Assembly: GCA_024400275.1 (NCBI GenBank)
Contig: JAKSMY010000049.1
Location: forward strand, 1 to 13,688
Length of the DNA: 13,688 bases
Reading direction: 5' to 3'
From: Paludibacteraceae bacterium
Lineage (GTDB): Bacteria > Bacteroidota > Bacteroidia > Bacteroidales > Paludibacteraceae
The first letter of the stretch is position 1; every line of letters starts with the position of its first letter. The notes under the pieces are model-generated. The model was not told the DNA's origin. It made no database searches and saw only the letters and a list, made by a program, of their open reading frames with translations. A program made the translations under genes and the position numbers. Of this stretch, positions 7,201 through 13,688 are shown one piece after another.

Positions 7201-7203
7201 ACT

Positions 7204-8658
7204 ATGAAGAATAATTTAAGGCCTATACATATTTGTCTTTTCATACTTTGCTGCCTTGCCGTGACAGCCTTCGTGTGTATGTTACTGCCTAAACAATGTC
7301 ATATCGGCAAACTTGAAGTGCGGATTCCGCAGGTTCATGAGATTTTTACCGGCGATAGCACTGCCTTGGCAGAGACGGATATAGAGTTGGAAGAAGAGGC
7401 AGAAGAAGAGAAGCCCCAAGAAGCAGTATTTCCTATTGAAGAAGTTGAAGATACCACTCTTGCCGAAGTGCCGGTCGAAATACCTGCCGAGATGCCGGTC
7501 GAAATACCTGCCGAGGTGCCTGCTGCTATACCGGTTGAGGTATCCGCACCAAGTACTGTAGAGGAAGACACCACGCAAATAGATACACGTATTTTCTTAA
7601 AAACATTCTATCGTGCATTGGCGAATGCCGACTCTACCGCCATTCGGGTGGTACACTACGGAGACTCACAAATCGAAGAGGACCGTATGACTACGCAAGT
7701 TAGACGTGCTTTGCAGAACCGTTACGGTGGAGGCGGTGTGGGACTTATTCCCCTGCATCAGACAATCGGCACCCGTACACTGTGGCAAGCCATCACGATG
7801 AACGGTGTTATGCAAACCACCAACGGCGGACCTAAACGTTACTTGATATACGGTCCCCCTTCCTATCGACGGGGAAACAGTTACTACGGACCTATGGGGC
7901 AAGTGGCGGTGTTGGATAATGAACTCGTGGCAGGAAGTGAAGATATCAGTCTGCATGTTAAAGCAGGAAGCAAGAACTATGCTGAGAATTATTTTAATCG
8001 TATTCGTGTTTGGAAAACAGGGGATATTTCCGTAACCGTAAATAGTGCTTTGGAGCAGCATAATAATGTCTTCGTGATGCCGGACAGCACGTTATCTGCT
8101 ATTATCAACTTGAACGGAAAAGGAGACGTTTACGGCATCAGTTTGGAAAACGACAAAGGCATTATGGTAGATAATATACCGATGAGAGGCTGCTCCGGTG
8201 TCGTGTTCACAGGCATTGCTTCTGCCAATTTGAAGCAGTATTTTGAAGTGGCCAATACACGGCTTATTATCATGCAGTTTGGTGGGAATATAATGCCTTA
8301 CACCAAAACAAAAAAACAAGTGGATCAGTATATCGACAAGATGAGGACACAAATACAGTACATCAAGTATTTGGCTCCCCATAGCGATATATTATTTGTA
8401 GGGCCAAGCGATATGTGCGAACGGCGGGACGGCATAATACAGACATACAAGATGATTCCTGTTATGAATAAAGCCCTGACACAAATGGCGATAGAAGAAG
8501 AAATCGGCTATTTCAGTCTATACCAGGCAATGGGCGGCAAAAATAGTATGGTACGCTGGAAAGAGCAAGGACTGGCCGGGGGAGACTACGTGCACTTCAC
8601 ACGAAAAGGGGCAGACCGGGCCGGACAGATATTAGCGGATTGGTTATTAAAAAAATGA
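7204..8658 (+). CDS. SGNH/GDSL-fold secreted protein, probable O-acyltransferase partner
   Basis: A 484-residue protein with one N-terminal hydrophobic helix (about 8-28, signal anchor), then an acidic and Pro-rich spacer (about 55-125) with an 8-residue repeat, then an SGNH-like domain. Block I is HYGDSQIEEDR with nucleophile Ser155, and the C-terminal block is GDYVHFTRKGA with Asp461 and His464, so a complete Ser-Asp-His triad is in place. Block II/III residues are less clear (SGVVFTGIASAN and QFGGNIMPY are candidates). It starts 3 nt after trkH and is followed by an MBOAT gene. This pairing recalls AlgI-AlgJ/X, DltB-DltD and PatA-PatB, in which the MBOAT moves an acyl group across the membrane and the SGNH protein transfers it to a polymer. 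The substrate here is unknown; peptidoglycan or a surface polysaccharide is possible. Confidence 0.85.
   Translation: MKNNLRPIHICLFILCCLAVTAFVCMLLPKQCHIGKLEVRIPQVHEIFTGDSTALAETDIELEEEAEEEKPQEAVFPIEEVEDTTLAEVPVEIPAEMPVEIPAEVPAAIPVEVSAPSTVEEDTTQIDTRIFLKTFYRALANADSTAIRVVHYGDSQIEEDRMTTQVRRALQNRYGGGGVGLIPLHQTIGTRTLWQAITMNGVMQTTNGGPKRYLIYGPPSYRRGNSYYGPMGQVAVLDNELVAGSEDISLHVKAGSKNYAENYFNRIRVWKTGDISVTVNSALEQHNNVFVMPDSTLSAIINLNGKGDVYGISLENDKGIMVDNIPMRGCSGVVFTGIASANLKQYFEVANTRLIIMQFGGNIMPYTKTKKQVDQYIDKMRTQIQYIKYLAPHSDILFVGPSDMCERRDGIIQTYKMIPVMNKALTQMAIEEEIGYFSLYQAMGGKNSMVRWKEQGLAGGDYVHFTRKGADRAGQILADWLLKK
7468..7539 (+). repeat. 24-bp coding repeat (VPVEIPAE-type spacer)
   Basis: Two 24-bp units (7468-7491 and 7492-7515) differ only in their first base; a diverged third unit follows (7516-7539). 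They encode 8-residue Pro/Val/Glu blocks in the spacer between the membrane anchor and the SGNH domain, so copy number would change tether length without shifting the frame. Confidence 0.85.
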
Positions 8659-8681
8659 TGTCGGTTTAGGATATATACATT

Positions 8682-10250
8682 ATGGAGTTTTTTAGACATA
8701 CTTTTGCTTTTGACAGTCATAGTCCTCTGCTATTCACGCAACTGTACTTTTGGGTCTTTTTCCTGATTATATATTTAGGATATGCTCTGATTATCGGTAG
8801 AAATGACAAGCGGCGGCTCCACCTGCGGAATATATACCTGATGTTAGTCAGTTGGTTTTTCTACTATAAGACAAGCGGACTGTTTCTCGGTATTCTTGCA
8901 TGTGTCACGTTCACCTCTTTCCTAACGGCATTTCCAATTCGGTATGCACAGCAAAAACAGAAAAAACCAGAGAGTATTTTTTGGTTAGTGGTCAGTATTC
9001 TGATTGATTTAGGTTTTCTTTTTTACTATAAATATGCCTATTTCGGAGTTGATGTGTGCAATTCGCTTTTCGGCACGCATTTCTCTATTGTGGATACCAT
9101 TCTTCTGCCTGTCGGCATATCGTTTTATACTTTCCAGGTCATTTCCTACACGGTTGATGTGTATCGCAGGCAAATTCAGCCGGTGGATAATTTCTTTGAT
9201 TTCGGTATGTATGTCAGTTTCTTCCCGCAACTGGTGGCAGGACCTATCGTGCGGGCATCTGAATTCATACACCAACTCTATAAACCGTTTCATCTTACCC
9301 ACCGTTTGATGGGTATGGGTGTTTTTTGGATATTGAACGGCCTGATTAAAAAGATTATTCTCAGCGACTACATAGCGGTCCATTTTGTGGACCGTGTGTT
9401 TGACAACCCGCTTCTGTTCTCCGGTTTTGAAAATCTGTTTGCCCTGTTCGCCTATTCATTGCAGGTCTATGCCGATTTCTCTGGATACACCGACATTGCT
9501 ATCGGTGTGGCTCTATTGATGGGCTTTTACTTGCCCAAAAACTTTGATTCGCCTTATAAATCGCGCAACCCGCAGGAGTTCTGGAGAAGGTGGCACCAGT
9601 CCCTCAGCCGATGGCTCAAATCGTACGTCTATATTCCTTTGGGGGGCAACAGAACGATTTTTGGCTGCAAGACCAATAAACTCCTTGCCGGCAATGTGAA
9701 TAGTTTTGCAACTATGTTAATCGGTGGTCTTTGGCACGGTGCCAGTTGGAATTTTGTTATCTGGGGAGGCTTAAACGGAATCGGTATGATTATTGCCAAG
9801 TGTTGGCATAGCCTAATGGAGAGCATCGGATTTACCAAATTCATTCAACGAAAGAAAATAATACAAGCCATTGATAATGTGCTATGTATTGCTTTAACTT
9901 TTACCTTTATCACTTTCACGCGTCTTTTCTTCCGTGCCTCCTCCAACCTGGATCCGGCAACGGCGAATGAAACGGCGTGGCGAACAGCCAAGCAGATGAT
10001 GGGGCAAATCATCGGGGCGTGGGACAGCAGCATTATTCCCATGTTTCTGTGGGAATATAGAAACATTGTGGTATTGTTTGTAGCAGGTATGATTATTCAT
10101 TGGTTGCCCTCAAAAGTTAAGCAGTGGTACCGTATTCGGTTTGCTCTTTTACCATGGTGGGGCATGATGTTGTGCGTTACGGTAGCAATAATATTCGTTT
10201 ACCAGTTCATCACAGCCGATTTACAACCATTTATCTATTTCCAATTCTAA
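8682..10250 (+). CDS. MBOAT-family membrane-bound O-acyltransferase (AlgI/DltB-like)
   Basis: A 522-residue polytopic inner-membrane protein of the MBOAT superfamily. Diagnostic stretches are YFPQL-type SFFPQLVAGPIVRASEF, FADFSGYTDIAIG-like VYADFSGYTDIAIGVALLMG, FWRRWHQSLSRWL followed by YVYIPLGGNR, and the active-site region GGLWHGASWNFVIWGGLNG with invariant His352. Length matches AlgI-like proteins. It should pass an acyl (usually acetyl) group from a cytoplasmic donor to the periplasmic side, where the upstream SGNH protein would use it. The start at 8682 is 23 nt after the SGNH stop; the N-terminus MEFFRHTFAF leads into a LFTQLYFWVFF helix as is usual for the family. It is followed by coaE after 1 nt. 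Confidence 0.93.
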   Translation: MEFFRHTFAFDSHSPLLFTQLYFWVFFLIIYLGYALIIGRNDKRRLHLRNIYLMLVSWFFYYKTSGLFLGILACVTFTSFLTAFPIRYAQQKQKKPESIFWLVVSILIDLGFLFYYKYAYFGVDVCNSLFGTHFSIVDTILLPVGISFYTFQVISYTVDVYRRQIQPVDNFFDFGMYVSFFPQLVAGPIVRASEFIHQLYKPFHLTHRLMGMGVFWILNGLIKKIILSDYIAVHFVDRVFDNPLLFSGFENLFALFAYSLQVYADFSGYTDIAIGVALLMGFYLPKNFDSPYKSRNPQEFWRRWHQSLSRWLKSYVYIPLGGNRTIFGCKTNKLLAGNVNSFATMLIGGLWHGASWNFVIWGGLNGIGMIIAKCWHSLMESIGFTKFIQRKKIIQAIDNVLCIALTFTFITFTRLFFRASSNLDPATANETAWRTAKQMMGQIIGAWDSSIIPMFLWEYRNIVVLFVAGMIIHWLPSKVKQWYRIRFALLPWWGMMLCVTVAIIFVYQFITADLQPFIYFQF

Positions 10251-10251
10251 T

Positions 10252-10842
10252 ATGATTATAGGTCTGACAGGAGGTATCGGTAGCGGCAAAAGCGTCATCG
10301 CTCATGGCTTACAGGCTCTGGGATATACGCTTTATGACACGGACTACGAAGCCAAACAACTTCTCAAGACTCCCGAACTAACTGCCAAAATCAAACTGCT
10401 ACTGGGAAACGGGGCTTATGACGAAAATGGAAATTATCAAACGGCTTTTGTTGCAGATAAAGTCTTTACCCGACCCGAACTGCTGCAACAGTTAAATTCC
10501 ATCGTACACCCTGCCGTGCAGGAAGATATTGTCAATAAATATCAACAACTTATCCGGTGTACCAATCCCGATGGCGTTAATCACCTTATTGTTGAGTCAG
10601 CCATTTTATTTGAAAGCGGACTAAACCGAATATGCGATAAGACAATAGCCGTCACGGCACCTATGCAAACACGAATACAGCGGGTTATCAACCGTGACGC
10701 AACTACGATAGACAAGGTACGCGCACGCATGGGCGCACAAATGATCGATTCGGAACGTGTACAACGTGCAGATATAACCGTTTGCAACGACGGTTCAGCA
10801 ACTATTGACCAACTATGCCTATACATCAAGCAACATTTGTAA
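10252..10842 (+). CDS. coaE: Dephospho-CoA kinase
   Basis: Phosphorylates the 3'-hydroxyl of the ribose in dephospho-CoA, the last step of CoA biosynthesis, in the cytoplasm. The 196 residues match the family. The P-loop is GGIGSGKS (7-14), followed by the conserved [10 protein letters not shown] (substrate-binding Asp), [10 protein letters not shown], a [11 protein letters not shown] stretch and the LID-like RVINRD segment. The start follows the MBOAT stop by one base, and the 3' end overlaps engB by 28 nt. CoA supply next to an acyltransferase pair is suggestive, but the coaE-engB link may only reflect housekeeping order. Confidence 0.96.
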   Translation: MIIGLTGGIGSGKSVIAHGLQALGYTLYDTDYEAKQLLKTPELTAKIKLLLGNGAYDENGNYQTAFVADKVFTRPELLQQLNSIVHPAVQEDIVNKYQQLIRCTNPDGVNHLIVESAILFESGLNRICDKTIAVTAPMQTRIQRVINRDATTIDKVRARMGAQMIDSERVQRADITVCNDGSATIDQLCLYIKQHL

Positions 10843-11411
10843 TCTCGTCTCCTGACGTAGCACAGTGTCCACGAACGACACAACCTGAATATGCTTTTAT
10901 CGGACGCAGCAACGTAGGCAAATCCAGCCTAATCAATATGTTATGCCACAACCCCAAACTGGCTAAAACGAGCCAAAAACCCGGTAAGACATTACTTATC
11001 AACCATTTTCTAATCAATAATGAGTGGTATCTAGTCGATCTGCCCGGGTACGGTTTTGCCCAAACCGGACAGAAACAACGGGAACAACTCAAACGGATGA
11101 TTGAGCGTTACTGCCTATTGCGCGAGCAGTTGTGCAACCTGTTCGTCCTGGTGGATTGCCGGTTAAAACCGCAAAAAAACGATGTAGAGTTCATGAACTG
11201 GTTAGGCGAAAATAATATACCTTTCTCTATCGTTTTCACCAAGGCAGACAAAATCAGTAAATCGCAACTGGCGCAACATTTGGATACCTATAGGACCACC
11301 TTGCAACAGACATGGGAAGAACTGCCGCCTATTTTTGTTACCAGTGCCGAAAGCGGACTGGGCAGAGAGGATGTCATTGATTACATTGAACAAATCAACG
11401 CTACACTATGA
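10815..11411 (+). CDS. engB: Ribosome-biogenesis GTP-binding protein EngB/YsxC
   Basis: TRAFAC-class GTPase (YihA/YsxC/EngB) needed for late assembly of the large ribosomal subunit. The 198 residues are of normal length. G1 is GRSNVGKS (30-37), G2 lies in the QKPGKT segment, G3 is DLPGYG (75-80), G4 is TKAD and G5 is TSAESG. The start [19 protein letters not shown] matches the family beginning, so the 28-nt overlap with coaE is taken as real. It shares a 4-nt ATGA overlap with the next gene. Confidence 0.96.
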   Translation: MPIHQATFVISSPDVAQCPRTTQPEYAFIGRSNVGKSSLINMLCHNPKLAKTSQKPGKTLLINHFLINNEWYLVDLPGYGFAQTGQKQREQLKRMIERYCLLREQLCNLFVLVDCRLKPQKNDVEFMNWLGENNIPFSIVFTKADKISKSQLAQHLDTYRTTLQQTWEELPPIFVTSAESGLGREDVIDYIEQINATL

Positions 11412-11971
11412 TTTGGGATAATAACGACGATATAGGTCTTATCACCTGCACACACAACGGACGGGATATACAACGCCATCTGAATGAATGTCGTAATGAA
11501 CGGCGACCGTATGTCTTTGTTACACCGACAATGCAAACCGTTGATTCGCTGCAACGTATCCTAGTGCCGGTGTCTATGCTGGAGGAAGAAGTGTATAAGG
11601 CTGAGATATGTACCTATCTGGCACGCAAGACAGGTGCCCGATTGGTTTTGCTCATTGCCAATGATTACGGCAGCAAAGCACAAACCAACCTCAACAAGAT
11701 AATCACCCATATACGTTCCGTGGCGCAGCGCACGGGTGAGAAAATAGAATTCGAAGTACACAAAGCCTATAAAGACTCTTTCTCGCTCAATCGTGAGGCA
11801 GCGGAACGGCAACACGATTTTGATCACCAGTTACTCTTAATCACCGCCAGCCGTGAATACGGATTAGACGACTGGCTATTCGGACCGCAGGAGCGACGTG
11901 TTATCCTGCACAGCCCTGTTCCCGTTATGCTCATCAACCCAAGGGCTGACTTGTTCAGTTTATGTGACTGA
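11408..11971 (+). CDS. UspA-like (universal stress protein) domain protein
   Basis: A 187-residue cytoplasmic protein with a USP-like core: [23 protein letters not shown] (first strand and helix), [10 protein letters not shown], and a last strand [12 protein letters not shown], where USP proteins usually have 'APCPVLVV'. About 45 N-terminal residues precede the core. The ATP-binding G-x2-G-x9-G-S/T motif is not recognisable; the corresponding stretch reads [18 protein letters not shown], so ATP may not be bound. It overlaps engB by 4 nt and is the last gene of the unit. Role unknown; stress or regulatory function is inferred only from the fold. Confidence 0.8.
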   Translation: MIWDNNDDIGLITCTHNGRDIQRHLNECRNERRPYVFVTPTMQTVDSLQRILVPVSMLEEEVYKAEICTYLARKTGARLVLLIANDYGSKAQTNLNKIITHIRSVAQRTGEKIEFEVHKAYKDSFSLNREAAERQHDFDHQLLLITASREYGLDDWLFGPQERRVILHSPVPVMLINPRADLFSLCD

Positions 11972-11975
11972 TTTT

Positions 11976-13022
11976 CTATTTAATATGCCGCCTGTTCAAC
12001 TCACGGCGATAAGCAACCGCAGCGCGTTCGTGGTCTGAATAGGTAGCGGAAAAAACATGTGTCCCCGACCAATCGGCATTGGCGCACATATATAAATAAT
12101 TGGTCTTGGGAGCCCGCAGTACAGCGTCCATCGTTGCTCCGTTGGCACAGCGGATAGGTCCGGGAGGAAGACCTAAGTTCTTATATGTGTTATAGGGTGA
12201 CGCTATCTGCAAATGCGATTTATTCACCCGTTGTAACGAGAAATCACCCGTAGCAAAGATAACCGTCGGACAGGCCTGTAAAGGCATACCCTTACGCAAA
12301 CGGTTGAGGTATAAACTAGCTATGACGGGATGCTCTTTCGTATTATGCGTTTCCGATTCCACTATGCTTGCCAAAGTGGACACTTCCGTGGGCGTAAGGT
12401 GCAACGCCTGAGCCAATTGTTTGCGTTCGTCTGTCCAGAAGCGATTATATTCCTTATACATACGTGCAAATAAATCGTCCGGGCTGATGGTCCAATAAAC
12501 CTCGTATGTATTGGGTATAAAGAGGCATATCGCAGTGGCTTTATTCAGCCCGAACTGCTGCATATAGGACGCGCTTTCCAGCCGTTCTGCTATGTCCGCT
12601 GAGTCTAACATCAACACCTTACCCATTCGTGCCGCCAACTGACTGACAGTGCGTATCTGATTGGTGAAACGCAGTTGAACAGGGGTTTGCCGGCCTTGGT
12701 GCAAACGACCAATCAAACTCCGGTTAGACACACGGCTGCCCAACTCGTAATAACCGGGATTTATAGCCGTTTTTTTGGTGTAGTGTCTATACCGTGTTAT
12801 GCTACCTTTGCTTGCCACATCGTAGTCGTTTTCTATCCACCCCATCAGGCTGTCCATCGGTGTATCCGGGTAGATATAATAGCCATGTTTCTCGCCGTCT
12901 TTGCTGACTATATTACATACCATATCATGGTATATCTCCAAAGCCGACAACACACCCGCTATGCCGATAATCAGCACACTTAATACGCACCCGCCTCTAT
13001 GTTTTTTTCTTGTTTGTTGCAT
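11976..13022 (-). CDS. mltG: Endolytic murein transglycosylase MltG (YceG-like)
   Basis: Inner-membrane-anchored lytic transglycosylase that cuts nascent glycan strands and sets their length. The 348 residues begin with a basic segment and one transmembrane helix (about 11-30), then a LysM-like/DUF region, then the YceG domain. Catalytic Glu222 lies in ASIVESET (compare Glu218 in E. coli VEKET). Other family stretches are LYLNRLRKGMPLQACPTVIFA and SPYNTYKNLGLPPGPIR. ATG at 13022 was chosen because an upstream TTG (13061) lies inside the promoter. The gene converges on the usp-like gene with only 4 bp between stops and no terminator is visible. Its leader is very short. Confidence 0.95.
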   Translation of the reverse strand: MQQTRKKHRGGCVLSVLIIGIAGVLSALEIYHDMVCNIVSKDGEKHGYYIYPDTPMDSLMGWIENDYDVASKGSITRYRHYTKKTAINPGYYELGSRVSNRSLIGRLHQGRQTPVQLRFTNQIRTVSQLAARMGKVLMLDSADIAERLESASYMQQFGLNKATAICLFIPNTYEVYWTISPDDLFARMYKEYNRFWTDERKQLAQALHLTPTEVSTLASIVESETHNTKEHPVIASLYLNRLRKGMPLQACPTVIFATGDFSLQRVNKSHLQIASPYNTYKNLGLPPGPIRCANGATMDAVLRAPKTNYLYMCANADWSGTHVFSATYSDHERAAVAYRRELNRRHIK

Positions 13023-13030
13023 AACGGCTG

Positions 13031-13062
13031 CAAAGATACAAAGAATTTTTGGAATATGCAAA
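13031..13062 (-). promoter_or_regulatory. mltG promoter, near-leaderless
   Basis: Read on the minus strand: -33 TTTG at 13062-13059, 20-nt spacer beginning CATAT, -7 TATCTTTG at 13038-13031. Only 8 bases separate the -7 box from the ATG at 13022, so the mRNA would have almost no leader. Confidence 0.8.
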
Positions 13063-13107
13063 TTTTAGTTTGTGCTTGGTTATCAATCTTGCAAAAATGT
13101 GAATTTA

Positions 13108-13139
13108 TTTGCAGATATGAGAAATTTTTAGTACCTTTG
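13108..13139 (+). promoter_or_regulatory. Promoter of the hsdM-fic remnant
   Basis: TTTG (13108-13111), 20-nt spacer, TACCTTTG (13132-13139). The flanks TTTATTTGCA and GTACCTTTGC match those of the 44-bp repeat copies. The leader to the ATG at 13165 is about 25 nt. Confidence 0.85.
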
Positions 13140-13164
13140 CAGGCGAATAGAAAAAAGAGATATT

Positions 13165-13254
13165 ATGGCTTCAGGAAATGTAGATAGAGATCAATTGCAT
13201 AAAACGATTTGGGGCATTGCTGATTCGCAGTTGCGTTTTCCATTACGAATTTGA
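13165..13254 (+). pseudogene. hsdM: Type I restriction methylase HsdM, N-terminal remnant
   Basis: ATG 13165 starts MASGNVDRDQLHKTIWGIAD, which resembles the beginning of HsdM methylase subunits ('..ELHKTIWxIADxLRGxVDGWDFK'). Family similarity stops at about 13224; the frame then runs out of register into Fic sequence and ends at TGA 13252-13254. Everything with catalytic function (the AdoMet site and NPPF motif) is gone. The original promoter is still in front of it. The assignment rests on about 20 residues, so it is likely but not certain. Confidence 0.6.
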
Positions 13255-13688
13255 GTTTATCCATCCGTTTAGCGATGGCAACGGACGCATGGGACGACTT
13301 TGGCAATCAGTTATCTTGGGTCAGTTGAGTCCTATTTTTGCACATTTGCCCATTGAGAATATGGTGTATGCCAATCAACAAGCATATTATGAAGCAATCG
13401 CCCAAAGCGATAACGCAGGTGATTGTGGAGTGTTTATTGATTTTATGTTAGAGGAGATATTGAAGGCATTGAAGCAAAAACAAGGTGCTGATTTATTGCA
13501 AGTCGGTATAAATGTCGGGAAAAGAGTTGCGGATAATGTCGGTATAAATGTCGGTATAAATGTCGGTATAAATGAGCAGAGAGCTATTCGTATAATAGCA
13601 CAAGATCCTAAAATAACAGCGACTCGGTTGGCAGATATATTACATGTTACCGTTCGCCAAGCCGAGCGTATTTTCTCGTCATTGCGTA
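13220..13688 (+). pseudogene. Fic-family AMP transferase, 5'-truncated (runs off window)
   Basis: From about 13220 the frame reads LIRSCVFHYEFEF, then the Fic active-site motif HPFSDGNGRMGR (13262-13297, catalytic His first), then LWQSVILGQLSPIF, a helical region, a VGIN repeat zone (13502-13573) and a winged-helix-like end (ITATRLADILHVTVRQAERIF). The N-terminal third of a normal Fic protein, including early core helices and any N-terminal inhibitory helix, is missing. The frame is +1 relative to hsdM, so no in-frame start from that ATG exists; internal ATG codons such as the one inside the motif would give a shorter product. It is open to the window end, so the 3' part may be intact. Fic genes are often found inside type I R-M operons, which fits a deletion joining hsdM to fic. 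Confidence 0.8.
13502..13573 (+). repeat. 12-bp coding repeat (VGIN) in the fic remnant
   Basis: GTCGGTATAAAT occurs at 13502-13513 and as three perfect tandem copies at 13538-13573. A degenerate stretch beginning GTCGGGAAAAG lies between. Each unit encodes Val-Gly-Ile-Asn, so copy-number changes keep the frame. Confidence 0.9.

Larger units (their letters stand above)
13023..13164. other. Divergent intergenic region with two promoters
   Basis: Between the divergent mltG and hsdM-fic starts lie one promoter per strand (13031-13062 minus, 13108-13139 plus). The 45 bases between them show nothing else recognisable. The plus-strand leader (13140-13164) is purine-rich. Confidence 0.7.

Noticed and set aside
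12675..12983. 102-codon plus-strand ORF opposite mltG
   Set aside because: Antisense to conserved mltG sequence and without family features.
13023..13061. Upstream TTG start for mltG
   Set aside because: It lies in the -33 element of the promoter; ATG 13022 with a basic segment and membrane helix is a proper start.
13502..13573. CRISPR-like repeats
   Set aside because: Units are only 12 bp, in direct tandem and in frame within a Fic gene; there are no spacers.
1..13688. tRNA or rRNA genes, prophage or integrase
   Set aside because: I saw no cloverleaf with a TTCGA-type arm, no rRNA segment and no phage or recombinase protein in any frame.

Overview
The window looks like a chromosomal segment from a member of the Bacteroidota, most likely order Bacteroidales. 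Four promoters have the -33 TTTG / -7 TAnnTTTG architecture typical of that phylum, most genes lack Shine-Dalgarno sequences, the first gene ends in a C-terminal region of the kind found on Bacteroidales secreted proteins, and the dxs-trkA-trkH order is familiar from Bacteroidales. This placement is inference from sequence features; no search was run.

Layout. (1) 1-1072: the 3' end of a large secreted or surface protein, then a repeat-rich stretch with an 8-bp tandem repeat, a GC-rich hairpin, a 50-codon small ORF of a 'MKxYxxP' style, and a palindrome-rich heptad-like block. (2) 1073-2390: an AAA_14/DUF4143-type ATPase with its own promoter and a strong intrinsic terminator. This unit is bracketed by two identical 44-bp promoter copies, the second of which drives dxs. 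(3) 2469-11971: one long, tightly packed plus-strand transcription unit: dxs (isoprenoid precursors), trkA and trkH (K+ uptake), an SGNH-fold secreted protein and an MBOAT O-acyltransferase (probable cell-envelope O-acylation pair), coaE (last step of CoA synthesis), engB/ysxC (ribosome-assembly GTPase) and a UspA-like protein. Four junctions overlap (34, 4, 28 and 4 nt) and the other gaps are at most 23 nt. (4) 11976-13022: mltG/yceG on the minus strand, converging on the unit with a 4-bp gap. (5) 13108-13688: a promoter and the first codons of a type I restriction methylase (hsdM) fused out of frame to the C-terminal part of a Fic protein, evidently the scar of a deletion in a defence or accessory locus.

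How the genes fit together: the core unit combines envelope and growth functions (isoprenoid carrier precursors, ion balance, polymer acylation, CoA, ribosome biogenesis), with MltG, which releases nascent peptidoglycan, next door. The two ends of the window are accessory in character. The most notable signals are the exact 44-bp promoter duplication around the ATPase gene, the hsdM-fic junction, short tandem heptanucleotide repeats that occur inside coding sequence (including dxs), and a shared extended promoter family with an invariant 20-nt spacer. I see no convincing novel multi-gene system; the best unusual locus is the hsdM/fic scar together with the promoter-bracketed ATPase cassette.
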